From: Fodinibacter sp038258215
Lineage (GTDB): Bacteria > Actinomycetota > Actinomycetes > Actinomycetales > Dermatophilaceae
Assembly: GCA_038258215.1 (NCBI GenBank)
Contig: JBBSQC010000004.1
Location: 1 to 64,000 of the forward strand
DNA: 64,000 nucleotides
Direction: 5' to 3'
Shown here: positions 49,712 through 58,268 of the stretch, piece by piece
How positions within the stretch are numbered: the stretch's first letter is position 1
Layout: each line of letters starts with the position of its first letter
Program-made: the position numbers and the translations under genes
The notes under the pieces: generated by a model
Database searches by the model: none
Told to the model about the DNA's origin: nothing
What the model saw: only the letters and a program-made list of their open reading frames with translations

Positions 49712-51583
49712 ATGGGCCACTACAAGAGCAACCTTCGCGACATCGAGTTCAACCTCTTCGAGGTGCTCGGTCGCGGCGAGGTGCTGGGCACCGGCCCCTA
49801 TGCCGAGCTGGACGCCGACACCGCCCGCGAGATGCTCCGCGAGGTCGCTCGCCTGTCCGAGCACGAGCTCGCCGAGTCCTTCGAGGACGCCGACCGCCAC
49901 CCGCCGGTCTACGACCCGACCACCCAGTCCGTGACGATGCCCGAGTCGTTCAAGAAGTCGTTCGACGCCTACCGCGAGAGTGGGTTCTGGGCCATCGACA
50001 TCCAGGCCGAGCTCGGTGGCACCGTGGCCCCGCCCAGCCTGCGCTGGGGCGTCAACGAGATGCTCCTGGGCTCCAACCCGGCGGCGGCGATGTTCGCCGC
50101 GTCCTACGGTTTCGCCAAGCTGCTCTACGCCCTCGGCAACGACGAGCAGAAGAAGCTCGCCCAGCTGATCGTCGACCGGGGCTGGCACTGCACCATGGTG
50201 CTCACCGAGCCGGATGCCGGCTCCGACGTGGGGGCCGGGCGCACCAAGGCCGTGCAGAACGACGACGGCACGTGGACCCTGACTGGTGTCAAGCGGTTCA
50301 TCACCAGCGCCGAGTCCGACATGGTCGACAACGTCGTGCACTTCGTGCTGGCCCGCCCCGAGGGGGCCGGTCCCGGCACGAAGGGCCTCTCGCTGTTCAT
50401 CCTCACGAAGTACGCCGTCGACCTCGAGACGGGCGAGCTCGGCGAGCGCAACGGCGTCTACGTCACCAACCTCGAGAAGAAGATGGGGCTGAAGGTCTCC
50501 ACGACCTGCGAGCTGACCTTCGGCGGCGAGCAGCCCGCCGTCGGCACCCTGTTGGGCGACACCCACAACGGCATCGCCCAGATGTTCCACGTCATCGAGA
50601 ACGCCCGGATGATGGTCGGCACCAAGGCCATCGCCACCCTGTCCACCGGCTACCTCAACGCCCTCGAGTACGCCAAGGTGCGGGTGCAGGGCGCGGACCT
50701 CACCCAGATGACCGACAAGAGCGCACCGCGGGTCACGATCACCCACCACCCCGACGTGCGCCGCTCGCTGATGCTCCAGAAGGCGTATTCCGAGGGCTTG
50801 CGCGGCCTGGTGCTCTACACCGCCAGCCAGCAGGACATCGTCGACCAGCACGTGCTGAGCACCGGCTCCGAGGAGTTCGAGCCCGGCTCGGCCGCCGACG
50901 TCGCGAACCGCGTCAACGACCTGCTGCTGCCCCTGGTCAAGGGCCTGGGCTCGGAGCGGGCCTGGACCATCCTGGGCACCGAGTCGCTCCAGACCTTCGG
51001 TGGGTCCGGCTTCCTCCAGGACTACCCGGTCGAGCAGTACGTCCGCGACGCCAAGATCGACACGCTCTACGAGGGCACCACCGCCATCCAGGGCCTGGAC
51101 TTCTTCTTCCGCAAGATCGTGCGCGACAAGGGCCAGGCGCTGACCCACGTGTCGAGCCAGATCCAGGAGTTCGCCAAGGGGCTCGGCGGCCACGAGGGCC
51201 GTCTCGACCGCGAGCGCGAGCTGCTTGGGCAGGCCCTCGAGGACGTGCAGGGCACGCTGGGCTTCATGGTCGGCGAGCTGATGAAGTCCGACCCTCGCCA
51301 GGGCGGCGACGTCGACAACCTCTACAAGGTCGGCCAGAACACCACCAGGCTGCTCCTCGGCGCCGGCGACCTGGTGGTCGGCTGGCTGCTGCTGCGCCAG
51401 GCCGACGTGGCGCTGGCCGCCCTCGAGGCCGGGGCGCACGGTAAGGACAAGGACTTCTACGAGGGCAAGGTCGCCGCCGCGCAGTTCTTCGCCCGCCAGG
51501 TGCTCCCCCGCCTCGGTGCCGACCGCGCGATGGCCGAGGCCACCGACAACGCCCTCATGGACGTGCCCGAGTCCGCGTTCTGA
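49712..51583 (+). CDS. Acyl-CoA dehydrogenase, long (C-terminal-extended) type
   Basis: FAD enzyme (623 aa) that oxidises acyl-CoA to enoyl-CoA, resembling the FadE5 group with an additional C-terminal helical domain (about residues 470-620). Visible motifs: MVLTEPDAGSDVGAGRTKA (FAD/substrate loop), GVKRFITSAESDM, NARMMVGTKAIATL, and catalytic-type Glu454 in TLYEGTTAIQGLDFF. GGAGG lies 8 bp before the ATG. Electrons would pass via ETF to EtfD (25220-28441), with which it shares an upstream motif, so they probably belong to one fatty-acid oxidation regulon. A bidirectional terminator follows at 51697. Confidence 0.94.
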   Translation: MGHYKSNLRDIEFNLFEVLGRGEVLGTGPYAELDADTAREMLREVARLSEHELAESFEDADRHPPVYDPTTQSVTMPESFKKSFDAYRESGFWAIDIQAELGGTVAPPSLRWGVNEMLLGSNPAAAMFAASYGFAKLLYALGNDEQKKLAQLIVDRGWHCTMVLTEPDAGSDVGAGRTKAVQNDDGTWTLTGVKRFITSAESDMVDNVVHFVLARPEGAGPGTKGLSLFILTKYAVDLETGELGERNGVYVTNLEKKMGLKVSTTCELTFGGEQPAVGTLLGDTHNGIAQMFHVIENARMMVGTKAIATLSTGYLNALEYAKVRVQGADLTQMTDKSAPRVTITHHPDVRRSLMLQKAYSEGLRGLVLYTASQQDIVDQHVLSTGSEEFEPGSAADVANRVNDLLLPLVKGLGSERAWTILGTESLQTFGGSGFLQDYPVEQYVRDAKIDTLYEGTTAIQGLDFFFRKIVRDKGQALTHVSSQIQEFAKGLGGHEGRLDRERELLGQALEDVQGTLGFMVGELMKSDPRQGGDVDNLYKVGQNTTRLLLGAGDLVVGWLLLRQADVALAALEAGAHGKDKDFYEGKVAAAQFFARQVLPRLGADRAMAEATDNALMDVPESAF

Positions 51584-51696
51584 CCCCACCCCGCTGACCG
51601 GCCCGACCTGCCCGGACCACCCGTCCGGCCGGTCACCCACCGACTCCGGGTCGGGCACCCTGCCAGGAGCGAGTGCCCGACCCGGCCCCACACGAC

Positions 51697-51727
51697 GAAG
51701 GCCCACTCCGCGCCGGGGTGGGCCTTC
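51697..51727. terminator. Bidirectional intrinsic terminator
   Basis: Arms GAAGGCCCACTCC and GGGGTGGGCCTTC (one G-T pair) with a 5-nt loop, followed by TTC. It serves the acyl-CoA dehydrogenase and the convergent small gene at 51741. Confidence 0.88.
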
Positions 51728-51740
51728 TTCACCGGGTCGC

Positions 51741-51911
51741 TCAGCCGCCCATCCCGCCCCGGTCCACCTGACGGGCCGCCTGGGCTGCTACGGTGTCCGC
51801 GCCGTAGGGGGCGTCACCGGGCCTGCCGCCGCTGGAGTCGCGACGCTTGAGGAGGACGGCCATGGCGACGATGACGGCCGCGAGGACCCCGAGGAAGATC
51901 CAGAACCCCAT
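51741..51911 (-). CDS. Small single-pass membrane protein (56 aa)
   Basis: Short gene with an excellent ribosome site (GGGAGGAG, 6 bp before the ATG at 51911). The protein starts MGFWIFLGVLAAVIVAMAVL, one hydrophobic helix, then LKRRDSS and a polar tail ending RGGMGG. Outside-in topology with the basic residues in the cytoplasm is likely. Its stop lies 14 bp before a strong terminator. Function unknown; it could be co-transcribed with the FAD oxidase gene, which starts upstream and ends 75 bp before it. Confidence 0.75.
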   Translation of the reverse strand: MGFWIFLGVLAAVIVAMAVLLKRRDSSGGRPGDAPYGADTVAAQAARQVDRGGMGG

Positions 51912-51986
51912 GTCGTTCTCCTCCCGGTGGGTGGACCGACCAGTATGCCGTTCCGCGGTCCTTCTGCGTCGAAGTCGTCGGAGCGC

Positions 51987-53354
51987 TCAGAGGACGGCAC
52001 CCGGGTTGAGGATGCCCTGCGGGTCCAGGGCGTCCTTGACCCGGCGGGTGAGGGCCATGACGTCCGGCCCGAGCTGCGTCGGCAGGAGGTCGCGCTTGAG
52101 CCGGCCCGTGCCGTGCTCCCCGGTGATCGTGCCACCGAGGGAGATGGCGGCCTCCATGACCGCGTCGAAGGCGGCGCGCGCCCGTTCCTCCGCCTCGGGG
52201 TCCCCCGGGGGGTAGACGATCGCGGGGTGGGTGTTGCCGTCTCCGGCGTGCGCGACGAGGGGGATCTCCACGGCATACCTCTCGGCGATCTCCTCGACCA
52301 TCGCGAGCAGCGCGGGCAGCTGGGGGACGGGCACACCGACGTCCTCGGGCAGCACCGTCCCGCGCACGTCGATGGCGTCGAAGTGCAGCCGCCGAGCCCG
52401 CACGAACATCTCGCCCTCGTCGGGGTCGTCGGTCGAGAAGACCTCCTTGGACCCCGCGAGCTCGCACGCCTCCACCATCGTGGTGACCTCGTCGGCCCGC
52501 GCCGCGCCGGGTGCGTCGGACTGGATGATGAGGAGCGCGCCCGCGTCACGGTCCAGGCCCATCGGCTGGAAGTCCTCGACGGCGTTGATCGAGGCGCGGT
52601 CCATCAGCTCGACCATCGAGGCCCGCACGGTGCGCCCGAGCTCGATGACCGCCGCTGCCGCCGCGGCCACCGTCGGGAAGGTGGCGACGACGGTGGATCG
52701 GGGCGGTTGGGCCGGCACGAGGCGCAGGATCGCCCGGGTGACGACGCCCAGGGTGCCCTCGGAGCCGACGAAGAGCTTGAGGAGGGGGAGCCCGGCGACG
52801 TCCTTGATCCGCTTGCCGCCCAGGGTGATGAGGGTGCCGTCGGCGAGCACGACGTCGAGGCCGAGCACGTAGTCGGTCGTGACGCCGTACTTCACGCAGC
52901 ACAGCCCACCGGCATTCGTGGCGATGTTGCCGCCGATCGAGCACATCTCGAACGAGCTGGGGTCGGGCGGGTACCAGAGGCCTTCGGCGCCGGCCGCCTG
53001 CTTGACCTCGACGTTGAGGGCGCCCGGCTCGACGACGGCGACCCGCGCCGCGGTGTCGATCTCGATGGCCCGCATCCGCTCCATGCTCAGCACGATGCCG
53101 CCGTCGACGGCGAGCGCTCCCCCGGACAGGCCGGAGCCGGAGCCCCGGGGGACCACGGGGATGCCGTGCGCGGTGGCCCAGCGCAGGGCCATCTGCACGT
53201 GCTCGGCGGTCCCCGCGCGGACGGCCGCGAGCGGCATCCCGGCGCTGGCGTCGTGGGTCCAGTCGAAGCGGTACTTCTCGAGCGAGTCGCCGTCGGTGAC
53301 CACGACCCCCTCGGGCAGGGTCGCGATCAGCTCGTCCAGTGGTGCAGCATCCAT
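51987..53354 (-). CDS. FAD-linked oxidase, GlcD/D-lactate dehydrogenase type
   Basis: Flavoprotein of 455 residues that oxidises a 2-hydroxy acid such as glycolate or D-lactate. The N-terminal FAD_binding_4 domain (about 35-215) has VPRGSGSGLSGGALAVDGG, SIGGNIATNAGGLCCVKYG and VGSEGTLGVVT; the C-terminal FAD-oxidase domain (about 215-452) has VAHAGDGNTHP and the end GEHGTGRLKRDLL ... DPQGILNPGAVL. No Fe-S partner subunit is adjacent. The ATG at 53354 lacks a clear ribosome site. A palindromic repeat (53373-53422) sits immediately upstream. Confidence 0.92.
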   Translation of the reverse strand: MDAAPLDELIATLPEGVVVTDGDSLEKYRFDWTHDASAGMPLAAVRAGTAEHVQMALRWATAHGIPVVPRGSGSGLSGGALAVDGGIVLSMERMRAIEIDTAARVAVVEPGALNVEVKQAAGAEGLWYPPDPSSFEMCSIGGNIATNAGGLCCVKYGVTTDYVLGLDVVLADGTLITLGGKRIKDVAGLPLLKLFVGSEGTLGVVTRAILRLVPAQPPRSTVVATFPTVAAAAAAVIELGRTVRASMVELMDRASINAVEDFQPMGLDRDAGALLIIQSDAPGAARADEVTTMVEACELAGSKEVFSTDDPDEGEMFVRARRLHFDAIDVRGTVLPEDVGVPVPQLPALLAMVEEIAERYAVEIPLVAHAGDGNTHPAIVYPPGDPEAEERARAAFDAVMEAAISLGGTITGEHGTGRLKRDLLPTQLGPDVMALTRRVKDALDPQGILNPGAVL

Positions 53355-53372
53355 TCCCCGATTCTCCCACTC

Positions 53373-53422
53373 GCCTCGAGTGCGGAAGTGGTCGCCAGAG
53401 CAACCACTTCCGCACTCGAGGC
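53373..53422. repeat. Intergenic palindrome, GAGTGCGGAAGTGGT family, copy A
   Basis: Perfect 20-bp arms (left arm GCCTCGAGTGCGGAAGTGGT) around a 10-nt loop. It lies between the divergent FAD oxidase and the AbiEi/DUF559-like gene. Confidence 0.88.
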
Positions 53423-53489
53423 CAGGGGCTGGTCGAGGCCTGTGGAGAACTTCGCGGTCGCGGTCGCCGATCCGAGCACACTGCCGACC

Positions 53490-54404
53490 ATGGAGACCTG
53501 GAGCGCGCGCGCCGCCGCGCAGGAGGGGGCGCTCTCCTGGCGGCAGCTCGCCGAACTCGAGGTGACGCGCGGCCTCGTGCGCAACAAGCTGGCCTCGGGG
53601 CGCTGGCGACAGCGCACCGAAGAAGTGCTCACGACCACCACGGGGCCCCTGTCGTTCGAGCAACGACTGTGGGTCGCCGTCCTGCACTGCGGACCGGATG
53701 CCGTGATCGGCGGACTCACCGCCGCCGGCCTCCAGGGCTTGCGCAACTGGCCGAGGGACGACGTGTGCGTCCTCGTGCCCAACGACGACTCCTTCGCCCC
53801 CGTCCCTGGGGTCACGACGTTCCGCACCCGGCGACCGTTGGCGCGGCTGCGGCATCCATCGCCCCTTCCCACGTGCTCGCTGGAGCCGGCCGTGTTGTTG
53901 TGGGCTGCGCACGAGCCGCACCCGAGGTCAGCCATGGGGGCGGTGGCCGCTGTCGTACAGCAGCGGCTCACCACGCCGGCACATCTCACGACGTGGCTCG
54001 ACGCCCTGCGGCCGCTGCGGCGTGCGCCGGCGATTCGCCAGCTGCTGGGCGACATCTCGGGTGGGTCGCAGTCGTTGGCCGAGGTCGACGTGGTGCGGAT
54101 GTGTCGCGACCACGGCCTGCAGCTGCCCGACCGCCAGGTCAGTCGCACGGACAGCGCGGGCGGGAACAGGTTCACCGACTGTGAGTGGCGCCTCGCCGAC
54201 GGGCGCACGCTGATGCTGGAGGTCGACGGGTCCTTCCATCTCGACGTCGAGCACTACGAAGGCGACGTGCGGCGGTCACGGCGGCTGACCTCACCCACTC
54301 GGGCCGTCGTGAGGTGCACCGCCCAGGAGCTGCGGCGAGAGCCCTGGGTCCTGGCGGCCGACCTGCGGGCTCTTGGGGTCCCGGCCGCCCTTCACTCGCC
54401 GTGA
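53490..54404 (+). CDS. AbiEi-like HTH plus DUF559-like protein
   Basis: Protein of 304 residues. The N-terminus (about 1-60) is a winged-helix of the AbiEi antitoxin type (ALSWRQLAELEVTRGLVRNK, ASGRWRQRTEEVL). The middle is unassigned. The C-terminal ~90 residues have the Vsr/DUF559 nuclease-like pattern (CEWRLADGRTLMLEVDGSFH, then YEGDVRRSRRLT and VVRCTAQEL). Such proteins are multicopy in actinobacteria and their role is unknown; no partner toxin is adjacent. The ATG at 53490 was chosen where similarity starts. The gene is bracketed by members of one palindrome family (53373-53422 and 54403-54442). Confidence 0.8.
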   Translation: METWSARAAAQEGALSWRQLAELEVTRGLVRNKLASGRWRQRTEEVLTTTTGPLSFEQRLWVAVLHCGPDAVIGGLTAAGLQGLRNWPRDDVCVLVPNDDSFAPVPGVTTFRTRRPLARLRHPSPLPTCSLEPAVLLWAAHEPHPRSAMGAVAAVVQQRLTTPAHLTTWLDALRPLRRAPAIRQLLGDISGGSQSLAEVDVVRMCRDHGLQLPDRQVSRTDSAGGNRFTDCEWRLADGRTLMLEVDGSFHLDVEHYEGDVRRSRRLTSPTRAVVRCTAQELRREPWVLAADLRALGVPAALHSP

Positions 54405-54442
54405 GTGCGGAAGTGGCTCCCCCGGCGACCGCTTCCGCACTC
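54403..54442. repeat. Intergenic palindrome, GAGTGCGGAAGTGGT family, copy B
   Basis: Arms GAGTGCGGAAGTGG and CCGCTTCCGCACTC (one mismatch pair) with a GC-rich loop. It overlaps the last bases of the stop codon of the AbiEi/DUF559-like gene. Confidence 0.82.
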
Positions 54443-54464
54443 AAGGCGAGGAGCGGCCGGGGGG

Positions 54465-55271
54465 TCAGAGGCGGCGGTCGGCCAGGACCGGGAAGGACTC
54501 GCGGTATGCCGTCGTGGCGGCGAGGTCGACCTCCACCGACAGCACCTCCTCGTCGGTGGCCGACGCCTCGGCCAGCACGTCGCCGGTGGCCGAGACGACC
54601 TGGCTCAGACCGCCCATCTCGTGGCCCGCGTGGGTCCCCGCGGTGTTGCACTGCACGACCACGCACTGGTTCTCCACCGCCCGCGCACGGCCCAGCAACG
54701 ACCAGTGCCCCACCCGCGCCGCGGGCCAGGCCGCCGGCACGACGAACACCTCGGCCCCCGCCTCCACCTGGCGCCGGTAGAGCTCGGGGAACCGCAGGTC
54801 GTAGCAGGTGGAGATGCCGACGGGGACCCGCTCCCCGCCGCCTGCGGGCAACGGCGTGACGACCACGCCCGTGCCCGCCTCCATGAGCTTGGGCTCGCCG
54901 GCCCCGAAGCCGAAGCGGTGCACCTTGCGGTAGGTCGCGACCACACCGCCGTCGGCGTCGAACACGACCGAGGTGTTGGCGAGGTCGTTGCCATCGGGCC
55001 CGCGATCCGGCATCAGCTCCACGAGCGATCCGGCGTGCAACGTGACCCCGGCGGCGCGGGCGGCGTCGGACATGGCGGCGACCCACGGGCCGTCGAGCGG
55101 CTGGGCCTCGGGGCCCCACCGCCGGTAGTCGAAGCCCGTCGCGCCCCAGAGCTCGGGGAGCACGACGAGGTCATGGCCGGACTGGGCCGCGACGAGCCCG
55201 GCGACCCGGTCGACCCGGTGCTCGAAGGACTCCTCGTCACCGTAGGAGAGCTGGACGACCGCGATGCGCAT
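54465..55271 (-). CDS. Carbon-nitrogen hydrolase (nitrilase superfamily)
   Basis: Amidase-type enzyme of 268 residues. It begins RIAVVQLSYGD and has the Glu-Lys-Cys triad: Glu in VVLPELWGATG, Lys in YRKVHRFGFG, Cys in GISTCYDLRFPELYR. The FGFGAGEP pattern and length fit the omega-amidase/YafV-like or deaminated-glutathione amidase branch, but the substrate remains open. The ATG at 55271 or one three codons upstream (55280) may be used. Palindromes of one family lie on both sides (54403-54442 and 55285-55332). Confidence 0.9.
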   Translation of the reverse strand: MRIAVVQLSYGDEESFEHRVDRVAGLVAAQSGHDLVVLPELWGATGFDYRRWGPEAQPLDGPWVAAMSDAARAAGVTLHAGSLVELMPDRGPDGNDLANTSVVFDADGGVVATYRKVHRFGFGAGEPKLMEAGTGVVVTPLPAGGGERVPVGISTCYDLRFPELYRRQVEAGAEVFVVPAAWPAARVGHWSLLGRARAVENQCVVVQCNTAGTHAGHEMGGLSQVVSATGDVLAEASATDEEVLSVEVDLAATTAYRESFPVLADRRL

Positions 55272-55284
55272 GCTCACCATCCTG

Positions 55285-55332
55285 CCTTGAGTGCGGAAGT
55301 GGTCGCCAGGGCAACCACTTCCGCACTCGAGG
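55285..55332. repeat. Intergenic palindrome, GAGTGCGGAAGTGGT family, copy C
   Basis: Arms beginning CCTTGAGTGCGGAAGTGGT, pairing with ACCACTTCCGCACTCGAGG (one mismatch), loop of about 10 nt. Very similar to copy A, 1.9 kb away. Confidence 0.88.
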
Positions 55333-55348
55333 CGAGGGGGTGGGGGGG

Positions 55349-57325
55349 TCAGAGCCGGTCGGCCTCCTCGCGCAACCGGGCGAGGTGCGCGTTGTAGGCC
55401 TTCAGCTCGGCGTCGCCGTCGCGGTCGGCCTGACGGTCCTTGCGGCGGGTCTCCTTCTGGTCGGTGCCGAACCACTGCACGGCGACGACGACGGCGAGCA
55501 CCAGGGTGGGGAACTCCCCCACCGCCCAGGCAATCTGGCCGGCGCGCCCCTGGTCGTAGAGGAGGTCCGGGCCCCACGGGAGGTTGAGCTGCTCGAAGAA
55601 GCCGGGGGCCAGCAGGGTGTCGCTGCCGGCGAGCGCCACACCGAAGAAGGCGTGGAAGGAGATCGTCGCGAAGAGGACGACGAGGAGGATCGGCGGCGAC
55701 CATCGCCGCGGCCCCGGGTCGATGCCGATGAGCACCCAGGTGAAGAGGTAGCCGGTGAGCAGGAAGTGGCCCATCATCAGCAGGTGGCCCGTGTGCGTCA
55801 CGAGCGCGACCTCGAAGAGCCCGGACCAGTAGAACGCCGCGAGGCTGAAGAAGAACAGGGATGCCGCCACCACCGGGTTCGAGATGACCCCCATCGCCCG
55901 CGAGTGCACGACCTGGAGGATCAGCTCGCGCGGCCCCCAGGTGCGGTCCTTGCGGGCGGGCAGCGCCCGCAGCGCGAGGGTGATCGGCGCCCCGGGCACG
56001 AGGAGCAGCGGCACCGTCATCGCCACGACCATGTGCATCACCATGTGCACCGAGAAGAGCACCCGGCCCCAGATGCCCGGAGCACCACTCGTGGCGTAGA
56101 CGAACAGCGCCCAGCCCAGCACCCAGCAGATCGTGCGCAGGACGGGCCACGCGTCGCCGCGACGGTGGAGGCGCACCACCCCGGCGAGGTACAGCCCGAC
56201 CGCGATGACGGCGACGCCGAGGAACAGCCACTCGACCCGCCACGCGGTGATCCAGTCCGCTCCCGAGATCGGCCCGGGGTCGGGGAAGCCGGTGAGCTCG
56301 AGCACGCGAGAGGGGTCGGGCAGGGCATCGGGCACGGGCGGGATGCTGCGGGCGAGCACCGCGGCCATGCCGGTCGCCGCACCCATGACGACGAGCTCGC
56401 CGGCGGCCAGGCGCGCGAACGCCCGACCATCGGACGGGTCGGCCCCCAGCCTGGTCACGATGTTGCGGCGGTGCAGCCAGCCGAAGACGCCCAGGATCGT
56501 GATCGCAAGGGTCTTGAGGAGCACGACCACGCCGTATGCCGTGGCCAGCCCGGCGAGCGACCCGACGCGGATCCACGCCTGTTGGACGCCGGAGAGCGCC
56601 ACGAGGGCGAAGCACCACCCGGCGAGCACGGAGAAGCGCGCCACGCTCGCGCCGAGGTCCCTCCCGAGAGTGGACCGAAGCACCACGAGCGCGATCAGCC
56701 CGCCGACCCAGGGGACCACGCCGAGGAGATGCACGAGGAGGGCGTTGACGGCATCCTCATGGCTGGCGGACCCCGCGGCGTGACCGGTCAGCGACTGCAG
56801 GAGCACGCCGGAGAGCCCGATGATGGCCAGCCAGGCCATGGGGGCCCGCGCAGTGGTGAACCGCGCCGCCACCGCGACCACCAGTGCCGTCGCTGCGCTG
56901 AGCAGCAGGACCCTCGTCGTCTCGAGGGTCCAGACGAAGGTGGTGAACTGCGAGAGCAGACCCGGCTCGGTGAGCGGGGTGCCGGCGAGGTCGGCGAACC
57001 CGAGGAGCAGCTCGAGGAAGGCGGCGGTCGCCCAGATCGCTGCAGCGGACGCGGCATACCGCACGGCCAGTGAGCGACGGTGGGTGCTCGTGCGCTCGGG
57101 GACCACGAAGGCCGCGAGGATCAGCAGGCCGACGGTGGCGCTCGAGGCGATCGTGCCGACCATCGAGGCCACGGGCACCCCCCACCGCACGAGCGGGCCG
57201 GGGTCCGAGAGCGCCAGCGGGGCCAGCGCCCCGGTGATCACGGCCGCGACCGCGACGCCGACCAGTCCGGTGGCGATGGTCGTGCCGACGGGGCGGACCA
57301 GCCGCGAGCTCGTCGGGGTGGTCAT
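55349..57325 (-). CDS. CopD/CtaG fusion membrane protein (cytochrome oxidase assembly/copper family)
   Basis: Integral membrane protein of 658 residues with about fourteen hydrophobic segments. The N-terminal half (about 10-330) is CopD-like, with TGHAAGSASHEDAVNALLVHLLGVVPWVGGL as marker region (GHAAGS...HLLGVVPWVGG). The C-terminal half (about 365-630) is the actinobacterial CtaG/caa3 assembly domain with His-rich helices: VHMVMHMVVAMTVPLLLV, HTGHLLMMGHFLLTGYLF and ISFHAFFGVAL. The fusion suggests copper uptake and delivery to a heme-copper oxidase. Start ATG at 57325, with GGAG 2 bp upstream and TACGCT 6 bp upstream. It is divergent from the mycothiol enzyme. Confidence 0.9.
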   Translation of the reverse strand: MTTPTSSRLVRPVGTTIATGLVGVAVAAVITGALAPLALSDPGPLVRWGVPVASMVGTIASSATVGLLILAAFVVPERTSTHRRSLAVRYAASAAAIWATAAFLELLLGFADLAGTPLTEPGLLSQFTTFVWTLETTRVLLLSAATALVVAVAARFTTARAPMAWLAIIGLSGVLLQSLTGHAAGSASHEDAVNALLVHLLGVVPWVGGLIALVVLRSTLGRDLGASVARFSVLAGWCFALVALSGVQQAWIRVGSLAGLATAYGVVVLLKTLAITILGVFGWLHRRNIVTRLGADPSDGRAFARLAAGELVVMGAATGMAAVLARSIPPVPDALPDPSRVLELTGFPDPGPISGADWITAWRVEWLFLGVAVIAVGLYLAGVVRLHRRGDAWPVLRTICWVLGWALFVYATSGAPGIWGRVLFSVHMVMHMVVAMTVPLLLVPGAPITLALRALPARKDRTWGPRELILQVVHSRAMGVISNPVVAASLFFFSLAAFYWSGLFEVALVTHTGHLLMMGHFLLTGYLFTWVLIGIDPGPRRWSPPILLVVLFATISFHAFFGVALAGSDTLLAPGFFEQLNLPWGPDLLYDQGRAGQIAWAVGEFPTLVLAVVVAVQWFGTDQKETRRKDRQADRDGDAELKAYNAHLARLREEADRL

Positions 57326-57351
57326 GTCTCCAGCGTAGGTACTGTGGGCGC

Positions 57352-58200
57352 ATGTCACTGCACCCCCCGGCCCCTGAAGAGCTGGGTGAGCTCGTCGAGG
57401 CCTACGCCCAGACCGTGCGCAGCGTCATCGATCTCGCCCGCACCCTGCGCCCCGGCGATGCCGAGCGGCCGACCGACTGCCCCGGGTGGACCGTGGCCGA
57501 CCAGGTCGCCCACGTCGTCGGCGGCGAGGCGATGGCGGCCGGCGAGGACGACCCCGACATCGACGTCAGCGACCTCGGCCACGTGCGCCACGCATTCGGC
57601 GCCCGCCACGAGAAGGCCGTCGAGGCCAGGCGCGGGCGCCACCTCGACGAGGTGGTCGAGGAGCTGGAGGAGCGCCTCGAGGAGCGGCTGGCCTTCTACC
57701 GCAGCGAGGGCACCGAGGTCGACACCCCGGTCCTCGGCCCGTTCGGCGCCACCACGGTGGGCGACCTGCTCGCCCTGCGCACCTTCGACATCTGGGTGCA
57801 CGAGCAGGACATCCGCGAGGCGCTCGGTCGACCCGGCGGCCTGGACACGCCCGCTGCGGCGCTCTCGGTGAGCCGGGTCTTCGCCGCCGTGCCGCGCATC
57901 GTGGCCCGCACCGCCCAGGTGCCCGCTGGGCACGCCATCGTCCTCGACCTCACCGGTCCCACCGTGGGCAGGGTCGGCGCGCGGGTGGAGGAGCAGGACG
58001 GCCGGCCGGTCGGCATCCCTCTCTTCGCCGGCGGGCAGGAGGAACACCCCGACGTGGTGACCACCTCGCTGACCATGTCGACCCGGGTCGCGATGCGCCT
58101 GGCGGCCGGGCGGGGTGAGCGGGCCGACCTGCACGTCGTCGTCCAGGGGGACGAGCAGGTCGCGGCGCGCGTGCTCGACGCCCTGGCGATGACGCCCTGA
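57352..58200 (+). CDS. Mycothiol-dependent maleylpyruvate isomerase family protein
   Basis: Protein of 282 residues with an N-terminal DinB/MDMPI four-helix domain (about 10-150). It shows the family motifs TDCPGWTVADQVAHVVGGE (metal His), then ALRTFDIWVHEQDIREAL (second metal-binding His region), and a C-terminal SCP2-like domain (about 175-282). It would use mycothiol in an isomerase or transferase reaction; substrate unknown. The mRNA is probably leaderless: TACTGT (57340-57345) ends 6 bp before the ATG and there is no ribosome site. Confidence 0.9.
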   Translation: MSLHPPAPEELGELVEAYAQTVRSVIDLARTLRPGDAERPTDCPGWTVADQVAHVVGGEAMAAGEDDPDIDVSDLGHVRHAFGARHEKAVEARRGRHLDEVVEELEERLEERLAFYRSEGTEVDTPVLGPFGATTVGDLLALRTFDIWVHEQDIREALGRPGGLDTPAAALSVSRVFAAVPRIVARTAQVPAGHAIVLDLTGPTVGRVGARVEEQDGRPVGIPLFAGGQEEHPDVVTTSLTMSTRVAMRLAAGRGERADLHVVVQGDEQVAARVLDALAMTP

Positions 58201-58268
58201 CCCTCGACAGCCCGGGCTGCTGCGACCGGGCTGGGGATGGCGTCCGCACCCGCGGTTAGGGTCCTGCC

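Noticed and set aside
51516..53489. Upstream extension of the AbiEi/DUF559-like frame
   Set aside because: It is antisense to the FAD oxidase and has shadow-like composition; family similarity starts at 53490.
53490..54404. Type IV toxin-antitoxin (AbiEi/AbiEii) pair
   Set aside because: The AbiEi-like helix is fused to a nuclease-like domain and no AbiEii nucleotidyltransferase is adjacent.
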